Below are positions 31,745 to 44,505 of a stretch of DNA of 64,000 nucleotides, piece after piece. The translations under genes and the position numbers were made by a program. Positions within the stretch are counted from its first letter, which is position 1. Every line of letters begins with the position of its first letter. Where the stretch lies: assembly GCA_036785705.1 (NCBI GenBank), contig JAWUZG010000029.1, positions 17,774,501 through 17,838,500 of the forward strand. The letters are read 5' to 3'. The stretch comes from Acanthornis magna (Eukaryota > Chordata > Aves > Passeriformes > Acanthizidae). Below the pieces are notes generated by a model, which did no database searches, was not told the origin of the DNA, and worked only from the letters and a program-made list of their open reading frames with translations.

Positions 31745-34700
31745 CCTGTCTCTATGCACATTGCGCCCCAAGTGCCAGTGCTCCCAGACGTTTGTGTGCA
31801 GCAGAAATATGCTTTTGAGATGAGCCTGCATGCTGCTATGCCTGCCGGTGCAGTTTGGATGTGAAATGCAGGGCGCACAGCAGCACCGCTCCATGCTACG
31901 CGCTTGCTACGCCTTATGCCTGCCGAAGACGCACCTTCGCCAGCAAGGTGCTATTCTCTCGCAAAGCACAAGATGGAAGTTAACAGCTCATTGCAGTCCA
32001 GCAAAGATGCCAAGAGAAGCAGCTACTTGGAGAAAACCTTCCTGACACATGCTACCTTTTCTACTAACACCCCCTGCAAGAGTTCTCTAAGACTGAAGCT
32101 GGGGCAAAATGCTTCTCTCTCTCTCTCGCTCGCTCTCTCTCTGCACATTGTTCCCCTAGAGTGCCAGTGCCACCAGACATTTGTGGCAGCAGAAACATCC
32201 TTTGGAGATGAGCCTGCATGCTGCTGTGCCTGCTGGTGCACTTTGGATGTGAAATACAAGGCGCACAGCAGCACCGCGCCAAGCCTGACACTCGCTTCGC
32301 CTTATGCCTGTAGAAGACACACCTTCGCCAGTAAGCCGTTATTCGCTAGCAAAGCGCGAGAAAGAAACGAATGGCTCTTTGCAGTTCAGCAAAGATGACA
32401 ACAGAAGCGGCTACTTGGAGAAAACATTCTCCACACATGCTACCTTTTCTGCCAACTCCAACTGCATGAATTCTGTAAGACTCAAGCTGGGGCAAAATGC
32501 TTCTCTCTCTCTTGCTCATTCTTTTGCTCCCTCTCCCTCTGGACATTGTGCCCCAGAGCACCAGTGCTGCCAGACGTTCATGGCAGCAGAACCATCCTCT
32601 GGAGCTGAGCCTGCATGCTGCTATGCCTGCTGCTGTAGTTCGGATATGAAATGCAGGGTGCCCAGCAACACTGCGTAGTGCCAGGCACTTGCTGCGCCTT
32701 ATGCCTGCAGAAGTCGCTTGTTAGCCAGGCAGGCACGATTCTGTCACAAAGCACGAGAAAGAGGCAAACAGCTCTATGCAGTCCAGCAAAGATGCCAACA
32801 GAAGTGGCTACTTGGAGAAAACATTCTCTATGCCCGCTGCCTTTTCTGCTAACTCCAACTGCTTGAGTTCTGCAGGAGTGAAGGTGGGGCAAACAGCTTC
32901 TCTCTCTCTCTCTCTCCCCCCCTCTCTCGCTCCCTCTCTCTCTGCACATTGTGCCCCAGAGTGCCAGTGCTGCCAGAAGTTCGTGGCAGAAGAAATATCC
33001 TTACGACATGAGCCTGCATGCTGCTATGCCTTCTGCTACAGTTTTGATGTGAAATGCAGGGAGCACAACAGCACCGCGCCGTGCCGGGTGCTCACTTTGC
33101 CTTGTGCCCGCAGAAGACGCACCTTTGCCAAAACGGCGCTATTTGATCACAAAGAGCGAGAAAGAAGCGAACAATACTTTGCAGTCTGGCAAAGATGCAA
33201 GCCAAAGTGGCTACTTGGAGAAAACATTCTCCACGCATGTTACCTTTCCTGATATCGCCAACTGCATGCGTTCTGTAAGACTGAAGCTGGGGCAAAATGC
33301 TTCTTTCTCTCTCTCGCTCTCTCTCTCTCTGCACATTGTGCCCCAAATGCCAGTGCTGCCAGATATTCGTGGCAGCAGAAACATCATTTCGAGATGAGCC
33401 TGCATGCTGCTATGCCTGCTGGTGCAGTTTGGATGTGAAATGCAGGGCACACACCAGCACTGCGCCATGCCAGGCGCTTGCTACTTCTTATGACTGCCAG
33501 AGACGCACCTTTGCCAGCAAGGCGCCATTCTCTCACAAAGCACAACAAAGAAGCAAACGGCTCTATGCAGTCCGGCAAAGATGGCAACAGAAGTGACTAC
33601 TTGGAGAAAACATTCTCCACGCACGCTAGGTTTTCTGCTAACTCCAACTGCATGCATTCTGTAAGACCGAAGCTGGGGCAAAATGCTTCTCTCTCTCACT
33701 CGCACCCTCTCTCTGCACATTGTGCCCCAAGTGCCAGTGCTCCCAGATATTCGTGGCAGCAGAAATATGCTTTCGAGATGAGCCTGCATGCTGCTATGCC
33801 TGCAGCTGCAGTTTCGATGAGAAATGCTGGGAGCACAGCAGCAGTGCGCTGTGCCGGGCGTTCGCATCGCCTTGTGCCTGCGGAAGACACACCTTCGCCG
33901 AAATGTGCTATTCACTCGCAAAGCGCGAGAAAGAAGCGAACAGCTTTTTGCAGTCCGGCAAAGATGCCAACAGCAGTGGCTACTTGGAGAAAACATTCCC
34001 CACGCATGCTACCTTTTCTGCTAACTCCAACTTCATGCGTTCTGTAAGACTGAAGCTGGGGCAAAGTGCTTCTCTCTCTCTCTCGCTCCCTCTCTCTCTG
34101 CACATTATGCCCCAGAGTGCCAGTGCTGCCAGAAGTTCGTGGCAGGAGAAACGTCCTTTGGAGATGAGCCTGCATGCTGCTATGCCTTCTGCTGCAGTTT
34201 TGATGTGAAATGCTGGGAACACAGCAGCAGCGCACCGTGCCAGGTGTTCACTTCGCCATGTGCCCGTCGAAGATGCACTTTTGCTGAAATGCGCTATTCG
34301 CTCGCAAAGCTCGAGAAAGAAGCCAACAGCTTTTTGCTGTCCAGCAAAGATGCGAACAGAAGCGGCTACTTGGAGAAAACATTCTCCATGCACGCTACCT
34401 TTTCTGCTAACTCAAACTGCACAAGTTCTGTAAGACTCAAGCTGGGGCAAAATGCTTCTTTCTCTCTCTTGCTCCCTGTCCCTCTGCACACTTTGTTCCA
34501 AGTGCAAGTGCTGCCAGACGTTCGTGGCAGGAGAAACATCCTTTGGAGGTGAGCCTGCATCCTGCTATGCCTGCTGCTGCAGTTTGCATGTGAAATGCAG
34601 GGCGCACAGCAGCACCGCGCCGTGCCGGGCACTCGCTTTGGCTTGTGCCCGCCGACGACGTACCTTTGCTGCCAAGGCACTATTCACTTGCAAAGCGCGG

Positions 34701-35394
34701 GAAAGAAGCGAACGGCGCTTTCCAGCCCTGCAAGCCTGTTAACAGAATGGGCTCCCTGAAGAAAACTTTATCCACATATGCTACCTTCTCTGGCAACTCC
34801 AGCTGCTTGACTTTTGCAAGGTTGAAGGTGGGGCAAGGTGCTTCTCTCTCTCTCTCGCTCCCTCTCTCTCTGCACATTGTGCCACATAGTGTGAGTATAT
34901 CGAGTGGCTTGTGGCTGTAGAAACGTCCTTTGGATCTATGTCTGCATGCTGACATGCCTTCTGGTGCACTTTAGATGTGAACTCCAGGGAGTACACCAGC
35001 ACCCCCTCGTGCCGGCAGCTCGCTTTGCCATGTGCCCACTGGGGCCCTTTCTTCTTCTCCATGAAGGCGTCATTTGCTCGGAATGCACGAGAAACATACA
35101 ATGTCTCTTTGCTCTCTTGGAAGGTTGTGAACAGAAGCGTCTACTTCGAGAACACATGCTCCATGCATGCTACCTACTCTGTCAACTCCATCTGCTTGAG
35201 CTTTGCTAGGCTGAAGCTGGTCCAAAGTGCTTCTCTCTGTCTTTCGCTCCTCTCTCTCTTTTACAATTATCTTTGTAAGATCACCTGAGAACTCAAGGAA
35301 CTTCGAAAAGAGCAAGAAGGAGGACAGCAGAGTGGGAACTGCATGCCAGTTAACCTCGCCTTAATCCCTGGAAACATGATGGAATGTCCTGGTT

Positions 35395-36147
35395 GTCAAC
35401 TCTAAGCATGCAGACAAAAAAGTTCATCAGAACTAGTCAACATGGGTCTACCAAGGGGAAATCATGCTTGACTAACCATCCTTGTATGATGGAATGACTG
35501 CCTGGGTATGAGGGGAAAGTAGTGGATAATGTCTACCTTGACTTCAGCAAGACTTTTGACACTGTTTTCCACCGTGTTCTCATAGGCAATAACTAGCTGA
35601 ATGGCAGCATCCAGACTGTTGTGATCATCACCACCGAGTCCAGATGGATGCCTGTAGCTAAAGTTGTTCTCCAGGGGTCAGCAGGGGGTCCAGTCATTGT
35701 TCAGCAAAGATCATTGACGGACTGGACCATCTCTCTTATGAGGAAAGGCTGAGGGAGCAGGGCCTGTTCAGCCTTAAGGAGAGACGGCTGAGGGGACCTT
35801 ATCAAAGTCTGTAAGTTCCTGAAGGGAGGGTGTCAAGAGGATGACTCAAGGGACAAGGGAGGCTCAAATCTTTTTCAGTGGTGCCCAGCAACAGGACAAG
35901 GGGCAACAGGCACAAACTGAAACACGGGAAGTTCCATCTGAATATGAGGAAAAACTTCTTTACTGTGAGGATGACTGAGCACTGGAACAGGCTGCCCAGA
36001 GAGGCTGTGAAGTCTCCCTCACTGGAGATATTCAAAACTTGCCTGGACATGATCTTATGCAACCTGCTCTAGGTGAACCTGCTTTAGCAGGAGGTTTGGA
36101 CTAGATGAACTCCAGAGGTCCCTTCCAACCCCAGCTATTCTGTGATC
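35395..36147 (+). mobile_element. CR1 LINE 3' fragment
   Basis: Contains decayed reverse-transcriptase-end coding sequence (GACTTCAGCAAGACTTTTGAC) and the CR1 3' region (CACTGGAACAGGCTGCCCAGA, then GGTCCCTTCCAACCCCAGC), ending ATTCTGTGATCC. It is 5'-truncated like most genomic CR1 copies. No intact reading frame remains. Confidence 0.93.
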
Positions 36148-36149
36148 CA

Positions 36150-39100
36150 TTTCACAGCCATACAGTTTATGTTAATTCTGCATTTATGCAATCCAGGCAA
36201 GAGGAGATACTCGATAATGTTTCACAGTCATTTCTGAGTAATGTGAAGGGAAAGTCATCTGGTATTCATCGTGTCTAAAATAAAAATTAGAACCAACTGA
36301 TAAATATTGAAGATTTGTATATGTAATTTATGTAGCACCAGTTAATTTTCCATAGAAGAAATTATCTTCAGTGAGAGTGGGAGCAGTCTTGTTTGAAAGA
36401 CTTTTCCTTCAAAAGAAGAGCAAAGCTCACTTTCATAGCTTTGTCATGTTGTCATGTTCATAGCTTTGTCTGACAAAGTAAAGCTCCAGTAAAAAAATAA
36501 AAATTCCTCTAAAATATGTGATCTGGTCTGTTACTTGAAATAAGCTCAGTTTATATGTAATTTTAGAAGAAATATAAATTGCAGTAGTGCTAATATAGAA
36601 ACACACTCTTTTGGAAACAGTGTAAATTAAAATTAACAAAATGCAAGCTGCTTGTTACAAATGCTGTGCTTTAGAATCCATTTACAAACAAAAATTTTAT
36701 GCACCAATAGTTTAATTTTGATTGTTTGGGTACCTGCTAGAAGTTGAAATAGATATTTTTTGTCCAGAAATTTCATATCATTTAATACATGTGATATTTG
36801 GTTACATTTTTATTCTGTAAGGATTTTACATAAAAAATTATTTATATTACATTTTAGAAAGATCCATAAAGATGATATAACGTCCTAAAAGACAAGGATG
36901 CAGGTTGCTAAACAATTTTGTATATTACTAAGATTTGCCGGCATAGAGACAATCTCTGGCAGTGATCAACTGCAATATCCTTAGAGGCTGATAAACCATT
37001 TCTCCTTAATAACCCAGTTAGCAAAGAAATGTTAATAAAATGAATCTGCACAGTCCTCATCTATTCTGCTGAACACACTATGCCAGCACTCACCGGCAAT
37101 TGATGTAAAATACCCTCCTTCAAAGCACTAGGCGGCAGAGCAGTGCAGGTTTTGGGGAGGTGCAAAACAAAAGCCCGAGATCACAAGTGTCATACTCAAG
37201 AAATTTGCACCTGTGTGGGCAGAACATCTGCGAAAAGACTGAATTTGATAAATACAAAGAAAAATACAATAATTGTTATGAAAGATAAACTAATATATTG
37301 TAATTAATTGTTCCAACTATATTTAATTCAATCTGTGAGGACTACTGCACTGGCTTTTGTGTATGTATGCACTTCTGTTCTTTGCTGGGTGAATTATTTG
37401 AAACTGCAGTTTGACCTATCATTTTTCCTTAATTATAGATGGGTTTTCATGTTGCTTTCTGTGCCTAATATATTCAGATAGCTGACATTTTATTTATGCA
37501 GTTACAAAGTCCTAAAAATAGTAAGCCTGATGGCATTCCAGTGAATTTCAAGGTATAACTGTCTTGAATTCATAGAGCCATAAGGATCTACTTGCAAACA
37601 GCAGACAGAAACTGGAAAGAAAAGGCAACCAGTGTGGTGTTTAAAAAAATATTAGTTGCTCAGAAGGGAATAGAAGATTTTGTTCCCCATCAAAGTTTCA
37701 AAACATTTTAGAAGCACACAAGTGATAAAGGTGCCTGTGTATTTAGAACTTGTGAATTAGTATTCAAATTAGATATTAACAAAATTCCTTCTTTCACCTC
37801 ACATGACAGCATTGTGTAATTTATGCTGTGAATGAGGATCAGTAAATATGAGATGTTTCCAAAAAAATTACCTCACTCTTAACCTGCCAAAGATTTACGA
37901 ATGGGGCCAAATGGAAGGAAAATCCATGAAATTAATGAGAAGTAGACTATGTAACAGTCATGGATCTAGTTTTGCATACACTTCTATATATTCCTAGAAG
38001 ATTCTGTTGAAGTCTGCGGCATATAATTCAAGGGTGAGTTTGGTCCAATGTACTGAAATCCTGGGCACATGGATGTATGCAAGTATATATATTGTTAATG
38101 CAGATCATGTACCTGGGAAACTACTGCTGGATACCAAGCAGATTTGGTTTACAGCTGAAAACTAAGGTTGTCTTTGATGAATGTAGTAAATTGAGTCTAA
38201 TCAGTTGATGTCTTTCAAACATCCTATATTTCAGTTTTCACTGGCTGAGGACAATACACATACTTATAAGAAAGTGTATAAGATTTGTTTCATATTGAAA
38301 GTGCAGGATAAACCTATGAAAAAGAAGTCTGAAGCTGGAGCAGAAGACCCAAAACAAAGCTTTTGTGGAGTTGTCAACATACAGTATTTGGCAGGGAGTT
38401 CTCTAGAATGCCACTGCTGAATCCTATGACTTTTTTTTTTTTTTTTTTAATAAAGCACATTTCCTGGTTCGAAGATGGTGGGTCAAAAACAAGCAAAGAT
38501 TTGGAAAAGCACTCAGCAGAAATCCAATCGTAGATTATAATTTTCTAGCATGTTATACCTTCTAAACCAATCCTAAAATTTTGAAAAGTTGGGATATACT
38601 TATCCAAGTACACAGGTATCAGCTGTTTCCTTTGGTTTCTTCAAAGAGTACAGACTCTTCTTTATACAAAATTATTCTGATGGAGTTGTTCTCACCAAAC
38701 AATCATACAGAAATGTTCTGACATGTCCTGAGTGTACAATAGATTAACTCTTTATGTGTCCTAAATTTGGAATAAGCTCACCAAGGCTCAAGAGGAATAG
38801 GCACCATAAATGCAGCATGTGTCATGGTGTAGGAAAGACAATGAGCCCCTGCCTGCAGAGCTGCCAGCTTTTACATCCATTCCTAAGGTATACTAAAGCT
38901 ATTTATATTCCCAGCCCCATCACACAGGCTCATCAGTTTGTCTATCAATATGGCTTACAGCTCTGCTTTCCATTAGGCTGTAGCACTAGAGCACATTATG
39001 TGACATTTTCTCAGTAGAACTAAGGATTTTGAACAGGCTGTTGGAAAGATATATATTTCATTTTACAATCCGGGATTACTCTTAAATACAAAGAATAGAG

Positions 39101-40572
39101 GTTTTGAAGGGGCTACACTGAATAGCTTAAGGCTCAAAATTGACAGGCCAGTCCTGTAGGAAAGGTTTGTTCTAAATATACTGGGTTTGGAAGTTCCTAC
39201 TCAGTCAGAGTCAGATTAAGCAGCGCATCTAAGGTGTTTTGAATAACATCACGATTCTGTCCAATTATAAATATCTTACATAATTCTGTCTCTCTTAAAC
39301 AGGATAAATGATACCTTGATCTTCAAGAAGTCATTGATTTCCAGAGGATTTCTTTTAAAAGAAACTGTAATTCCAAGTGTCTGAGAGGCAGGCTGTAAAA
39401 CATGAAGGTGTTGGTTACAAAGTCAATTAACGAGATAATGAAATCTTCATTTTCAAATTTTTGATTTTTAAAATGGAAGCCAAAGAAATAAAAATTATGC
39501 CTGTTTGTTTCCAACACCCTTCATGATACATCACTTGAGCCCAAGGGTCGAGGTGTGCCATAGTCCTTTGGATAAGATCATTTGTGAACAAGGAATGTAA
39601 TCTTTTACGCGTTTGGGAGAATGTTCATGCATTTGAATTTCTCTTGCCCCAAATGAACAATTCTCAGGTATTTTTATCCAGTGTAGGGCAGATTGCCACA
39701 GAGTTACTATGGAAAAGGAACAGAGGAAGGTTTAAAGGCCAAGAAGCTACAGTCATTGGCAAGTATGTAGAAGTAAGAGGCATCTAGTCTCTGTGTGTTT
39801 AACACAAGGAGTAGAGCAGGAGTTGCTGCAAGAAATGCAACTGAGAAACTACGAAGTGTTGGTGTGTGTGGCCCTACAGAAGTGGATGCAGAGCAAATAC
39901 CATGCCCCCAGACATCACTTTGGTAGTAGCAAGTTGTATTGGAAGCTAAATGGCACAATTACTGCAGGACAGGTGGCAAACTCAAGTGCCAAAAGAGCAA
40001 ATGAATTCCTTAAAATTGCTCCCTCAGTTGGTGGCAGGGGAAGGAAATGGAGCTATTTGCTGATTATCAGCCTGTTGTGTTCCCTGCTGTCACAGGTTAG
40101 GGAATAATGACAATTATCACTTGTGGTGACAGTTAATTTAGCCCGATTTCTGTTCTGATCAAGTAAAATGCTGCAAAAATACCATATATGAAAACATTTG
40201 ATGGAACCTAGGCTCATGAGGGCCTTTATCCAAAGCTCTTCAGATAAACTGGAAATCTGGTTTATTACTAAACCATGCCCCCTTTATTGATTCTTTTTTC
40301 TCCTTTCACTTGAGAACAGTAGAAAAAGAAGTGTGATTTTTGCAGGAAGCTTCCAAGGGCCAAACCAAATCTTTTCTCATCTGCAGAAAGAGTGTCTTAC
40401 TCTAAAAGAAAAGCCATTCTGCGCAGTGAGGTCATTTATAAAAGTATGATTCAGCTAGACAACAATGGCAGAATCTGTCCCCAGGAATTTTTAATGCATA
40501 AATCTAAAAATAAGTGTAATCCTAGAAGTAAAAGACTTTTCCACAGATTAGACTCTTTTAGTCCAGAAATAA
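36150..40572. other. No gene seen
   Basis: AT-rich DNA. The only simple feature is an 18-bp T run at 38431-38448. Open frames are short and without motifs. Confidence 0.4.
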
Positions 40573-40577
40573 GGTGC

Positions 40578-41456
40578 TGTCTTGGTTTGAAAGACTGGTG
40601 TCGGTTAAGGAAGGTAGGAACCTCCCTTAGAATAGAGAATGTGAACCCCCTTCCCTCCAAATTATTATAACTTTGAAATCAAGGGCTTTCAGGCAAAGAT
40701 ATGGGAAAAGAAATAACAGTTCTTTACTAGTACCTATAATGAGGCACACAAGCAACAACAACAGTAGCAATAACAAACAAAACCAGAAAAAACCCGGTGG
40801 CAGATGTCCCTGGGCTGCCAGGCGCCCTGCCCTTTGATGTTATGGTCACAGCCAGCAGGGGCGCTGTCGGGCTCCCAGCCGGGCAGGGCAGGTGCGATGA
40901 CTCCCGCGCAGCTGCAGGAGGCGCTGTGGCGCGAAGTCAGCTCCTTGTCTCATGTGGATAATGGCGGACGGGCTGGGGAGCAGGGTGACTCACAGCAGGA
41001 AGCTTAGAGCAGGGAGCTGGAGCGGCAGGACTGGCTCATCTGGGCTAGCCAGCAAAAGGTGGGAGAAACTCCACAGTTGTGGCAGAAACCGTAGTGCGCT
41101 CCAGGGGGTGGGGTGCGGTGCAGCGACAGCTGGACCCCCTCTGCAGCAGCTGCGAGCACAGCCAGGTAGACACGCACTTCAGGAGGGGGAGAGAGGGTTG
41201 GAATCCCGTGCTTTTTCCCAAACGGAAGCTCACCCAGCAAGGAAGAGAAAGCAGTGCAGAGCTGGGCTTTTTCCGCAGTCGGAGTGAAAGGAAGACAGCA
41301 GCTTCACTGTTCCCCCTCCGATGTCCAGCGAACAAGTGAAGTCCCCCGATGGCCAGATGCTTCCCTCACCACACCCCAGCTACATCTTTTGTCTCTTAAG
41401 TACCTGGTCGTTGGTTTCCTAGCAACAGAATGGGGAAAATCCCCCAACCTTCAACA
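40578..41456 (-). mobile_element. Solo LTR with perfect 5-bp duplication
   Basis: 879 bp; on the plus strand it begins TGTCTTGGTTTG and ends CCTTCAACA. GGTGC flanks both sides (40573-40577 and 41457-41461). It is the same family as the left LTR of the ERVL-like element at 50821. The promoter-like TACTTAAGAG motif (complement near 41395-41402) matches TATTTAAGG in the other copy and sets the minus orientation. Confidence 0.94.
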
Positions 41457-41461
41457 GGTGC

Positions 41462-44347
41462 CTTCTTTATCTGCTATATACAAGACATTCTGTCTAATGG
41501 GGAAGAAAAAAAAAAAAAAAAGCAAGCCAGACAATACAAGCGATTAAATTGTTAGGAAGGGAAAACCCAAGAACATAAGATCCAGAGATCATTCACAAGC
41601 AAAACCAGCAGTACCAATGTGCAAAGAATTGGTTTAGATCATTTCTCAAAGAAACCTTTTTTCTTATGAGACACTTCATACTGAAAAATGTGAAGGAAGA
41701 GAATTTGCAATAATTTCTTCCCTTTTCTTTTTGATCAAAGAGTTGAACTTTGCTTTCAAGCCACCAGAGTGTATCTTCTTCATCTTGCTGATTTGGCTGA
41801 TACAAATTCAACAGGCAACCAATTGAGAATAGTTACTTTTGATCAAAAGTAATTTAATTCTTTTCAGTTTATTGATGGTATAATAACTCTGATTGCAATG
41901 ACTGTATCTTCTCAAGAGCATAGACATTGCCTCTGTTAATATGATTTTCAAGAACTCTATCCATATCAGGAACATAGCACTTGAAGGAGGAAAAGAAAGA
42001 CTCCATAACCTTTGACAGATATTATAGTTACATTTGGGTCTGACAAATATGAAGGAGAATCTGAGACTTTAAGCAAGATTCCTTTCTTTTCAAAGATAAA
42101 GCTGAAATGAAAAAATGATGACGAGGTATAAATACGTTTCTTTGAATTTTCCCAGTCTGTAGAGGTAAAAAACATAAAAATATGAAAGTTCCTTGCTGAA
42201 TTTAAAGCTGCAGAAAGCATTGTCAGGCACGCTACTCTTTGTGCATTCTATATCTATATCCCAAGAGAATTCCTCTTACATATTCACTGTTAGTAATGAT
42301 TACAAATAGATCTCCTTAAAAGAGCAAGGAGCAGAAAAATCTGTGAGAAAAATGTGAGTTACAAGGCCCCTACTTCAAGAGTAAAATCCATAGTTACTTT
42401 GGTTGAGTGATAGGGATCTAAATGCCATCATTAGAGGGTGGCGTCTTCCCTTAAGTCTCAGAGGAGTAGTTTTGGAGAATAACTCTCTGACCTTCTTAGG
42501 TTCTGAGGAGGCAGGAGGAAGCGGAGGCACCAACTTTGAGGCTTATTCCTGCTGCAAGAACTGCCACCTATTGTCTTCCATGGCCTCTTCATGCTCCGCT
42601 TTCTCAGACTCCATCCATGAGGCAATTCTTACTGCAATGCTTGAATATTTAGGCATTTGCATTTTAATTTGTAATTTGGCCGTGATGGATTCCCCTTTGC
42701 TGCTTACTGTCCTGCCAAAATACGCATACTTTTGGCATGTCTTGTGATTTCCTAACCTAATCACTTATTTTCCCCATTTGAAAATTTAAGAAATCACTAA
42801 CTGTTCAGCAGCTTTCTTAAAAGCAGATCTCACATTTTATATAGCCTGATTTTCCTAGTATCCTCCTCCTGTTTTCTGTGTATGGCCTTAGGGCTGATTT
42901 CACCTTTGATAAACTATTGATCTAAGCAGTGTTCATGGGGAAAAGCATGGTTCCAATATTTCCGGCCAGCTACTGCTAGGCTCTGCACTAGTCCCTCTGG
43001 ATTTTGCAAAAAATTAATTAATGCAGGGCAGAAATAAAGTACTATGCTCAGACTTCCTCCATTTTTTTTTAAAATCCTAGACTGACACAATTCTTGTCTC
43101 TTCCTCAGTCATTTTCCAGCAAAGCAAAATCCTGAGCCAAAGCTCCAGAACTGGTTGGCAAGTCAGTGCAAATTACTTTGAGCATTCAGTCCCTGAGACA
43201 GTCAATAAACATGGAGGACTCCCTGTACCTTGTTGTCTTCTTCTTTCCAGTTTGTATTTTCCGTTAAAGAAAAGGACATTGTGCTTCTGTGACATTCAGC
43301 CCCTACAAAAGACAGCTTTGTGTCTGCACAGCTCCAGTGGTAACACTAACAATGATGAAGAGTTCATGCTGAGAAGGATCTTTCATTTGCTCACCCAGAG
43401 ACGTGTATCCATTTTTTTCTATTTCTGACCAGCTTGAAAGACACTGACAACATATAGAAGAAGAGGTCTGATGCATCACCCATTATGCTGAGGCTAATAT
43501 GGCTTTATAACTTATTTTAGCTACAGACGAAATCCCGAGGCCATGGGGGATTATCAGAAAAGCAGCAATATGGAAATGTGTATGGAGGGGGAAGGGGATT
43601 GAACAGCTGGAGAGTACTCAGTGCTGGTGCTCTGTAGGGAAAGCAGAGATCATAACTGCCAAGGCACAAGCACATTAATCTCATAGGATCATGCAAAGAC
43701 AGTGTTGATTGTTAGTTGTGGATCATCACCAGTTTTGGATTTTATATCCCATAGTGACCATCACAGTTTTTGATTTTTTTACATTTGCAATGTAGTGTAT
43801 CAGGCTGCCATACCTTTCGATTAATTTATGCACTGATTTTCTTGAAGCCAGCAGAAAGCCATATTTTGTAATTAATTAATTTTTAATATTGTATCTGTGT
43901 ATGAGAAGTGCTTTAATTAGCCCATCACTTTTCTTGAAGGGTAAGGTTTTTTCCTACTACTTATTCACACGTATTTCATATATTCTTCTAAGTAGCAGAA
44001 AATTTCTTAATATTTTAAGTACTGTTATTGGCTAAACAAGTTCTCTAACAAAGAAATTAATTACTTCATTTCCTTGTTCAGAAATTCTTTTCAAGCAGAT
44101 GACCTTGTCACAAGTTAATAACTAGAAATGTGGATCACTACGGGAAGCATATATGCAAATTTAGCAGCTGAAAGAAAGCTGCCATAAGGATAGTTAATTA
44201 TGTCATTAAAAATTCCTTTTTACTTTCTCTCTGCCATTTCATGTATAATCCCAAATCTGATCTCCCTCTTGCTTTCCACATTCCTTTGTCTCAGTGAAGC
44301 TATCCACTTTCTTTCACTATAGCCACATCTCTGACCTGTCTATTATA
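41462..44347. other. No gene seen
   Basis: Mixed DNA with an A run at 41506-41521. The segment 42400-42770 is open on both strands for 70-115 codons but shows no family motif. Confidence 0.4.
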
Positions 44348-44505
44348 TCATAGAATGGTTTGGATTGGAAAGGACCTTAAAGATCATCTAGTTCCAAGCC
44401 CCCTGTCCTGGGCAGGGACACCTTCTCATATTTTCTTCCATGGCTTGTGGGGTTTGGACTAGATGATCTTCAGAGGTCACTTCCAACCCTAACAATTCTG
44501 TGATC
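44348..44505. mobile_element. Fold-back pair of CR1 3' ends
   Basis: The left half (44348-44427) is a CR1 3' end on the minus strand, starting ATCATAGAATGG. The right half (about 44446-44505) is a CR1 3' end on the plus strand, ending ACAATTCTGTGATCTG. The halves are partly complementary and could form a hairpin. Confidence 0.87.

Larger units (their letters stand above)
29525..35265 (+). repeat. Tandem array of about 386-bp monomers
   Basis: The anchor CCTGCATGCTGCT (with variants) recurs at 29647, 30033, 30419, 30798, 31825, 32213, 32610, 33013, 33399, 33783, 34169, 34554 and 34941. Spacings are 379-403 bp with a mode of 386, after removing a 640-bp insertion between the fourth and fifth. 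Each monomer has a CT microsatellite tract, a CCAGTGCTGCCAGA segment, the anchor, a TTTGCAGTCTGGCAAA segment and CTTGGAGAAAACATTCTCC. The last monomer is most diverged. Cys-rich frames of 60-190 codons recur, but the period is not a multiple of three and stops cut every frame, so I do not call a gene. Confidence 0.95.

Noticed and set aside
29533..35288. Cys-rich proteins encoded by the tandem array
   Set aside because: The frames recur because the DNA recurs. The 386-bp period is not a multiple of three, stops interrupt each frame, and I see no start or splice context.
42403..42764. Possible exon open on both strands
   Set aside because: No family motif, no clear splice sites, and no neighbouring exon-like segment.
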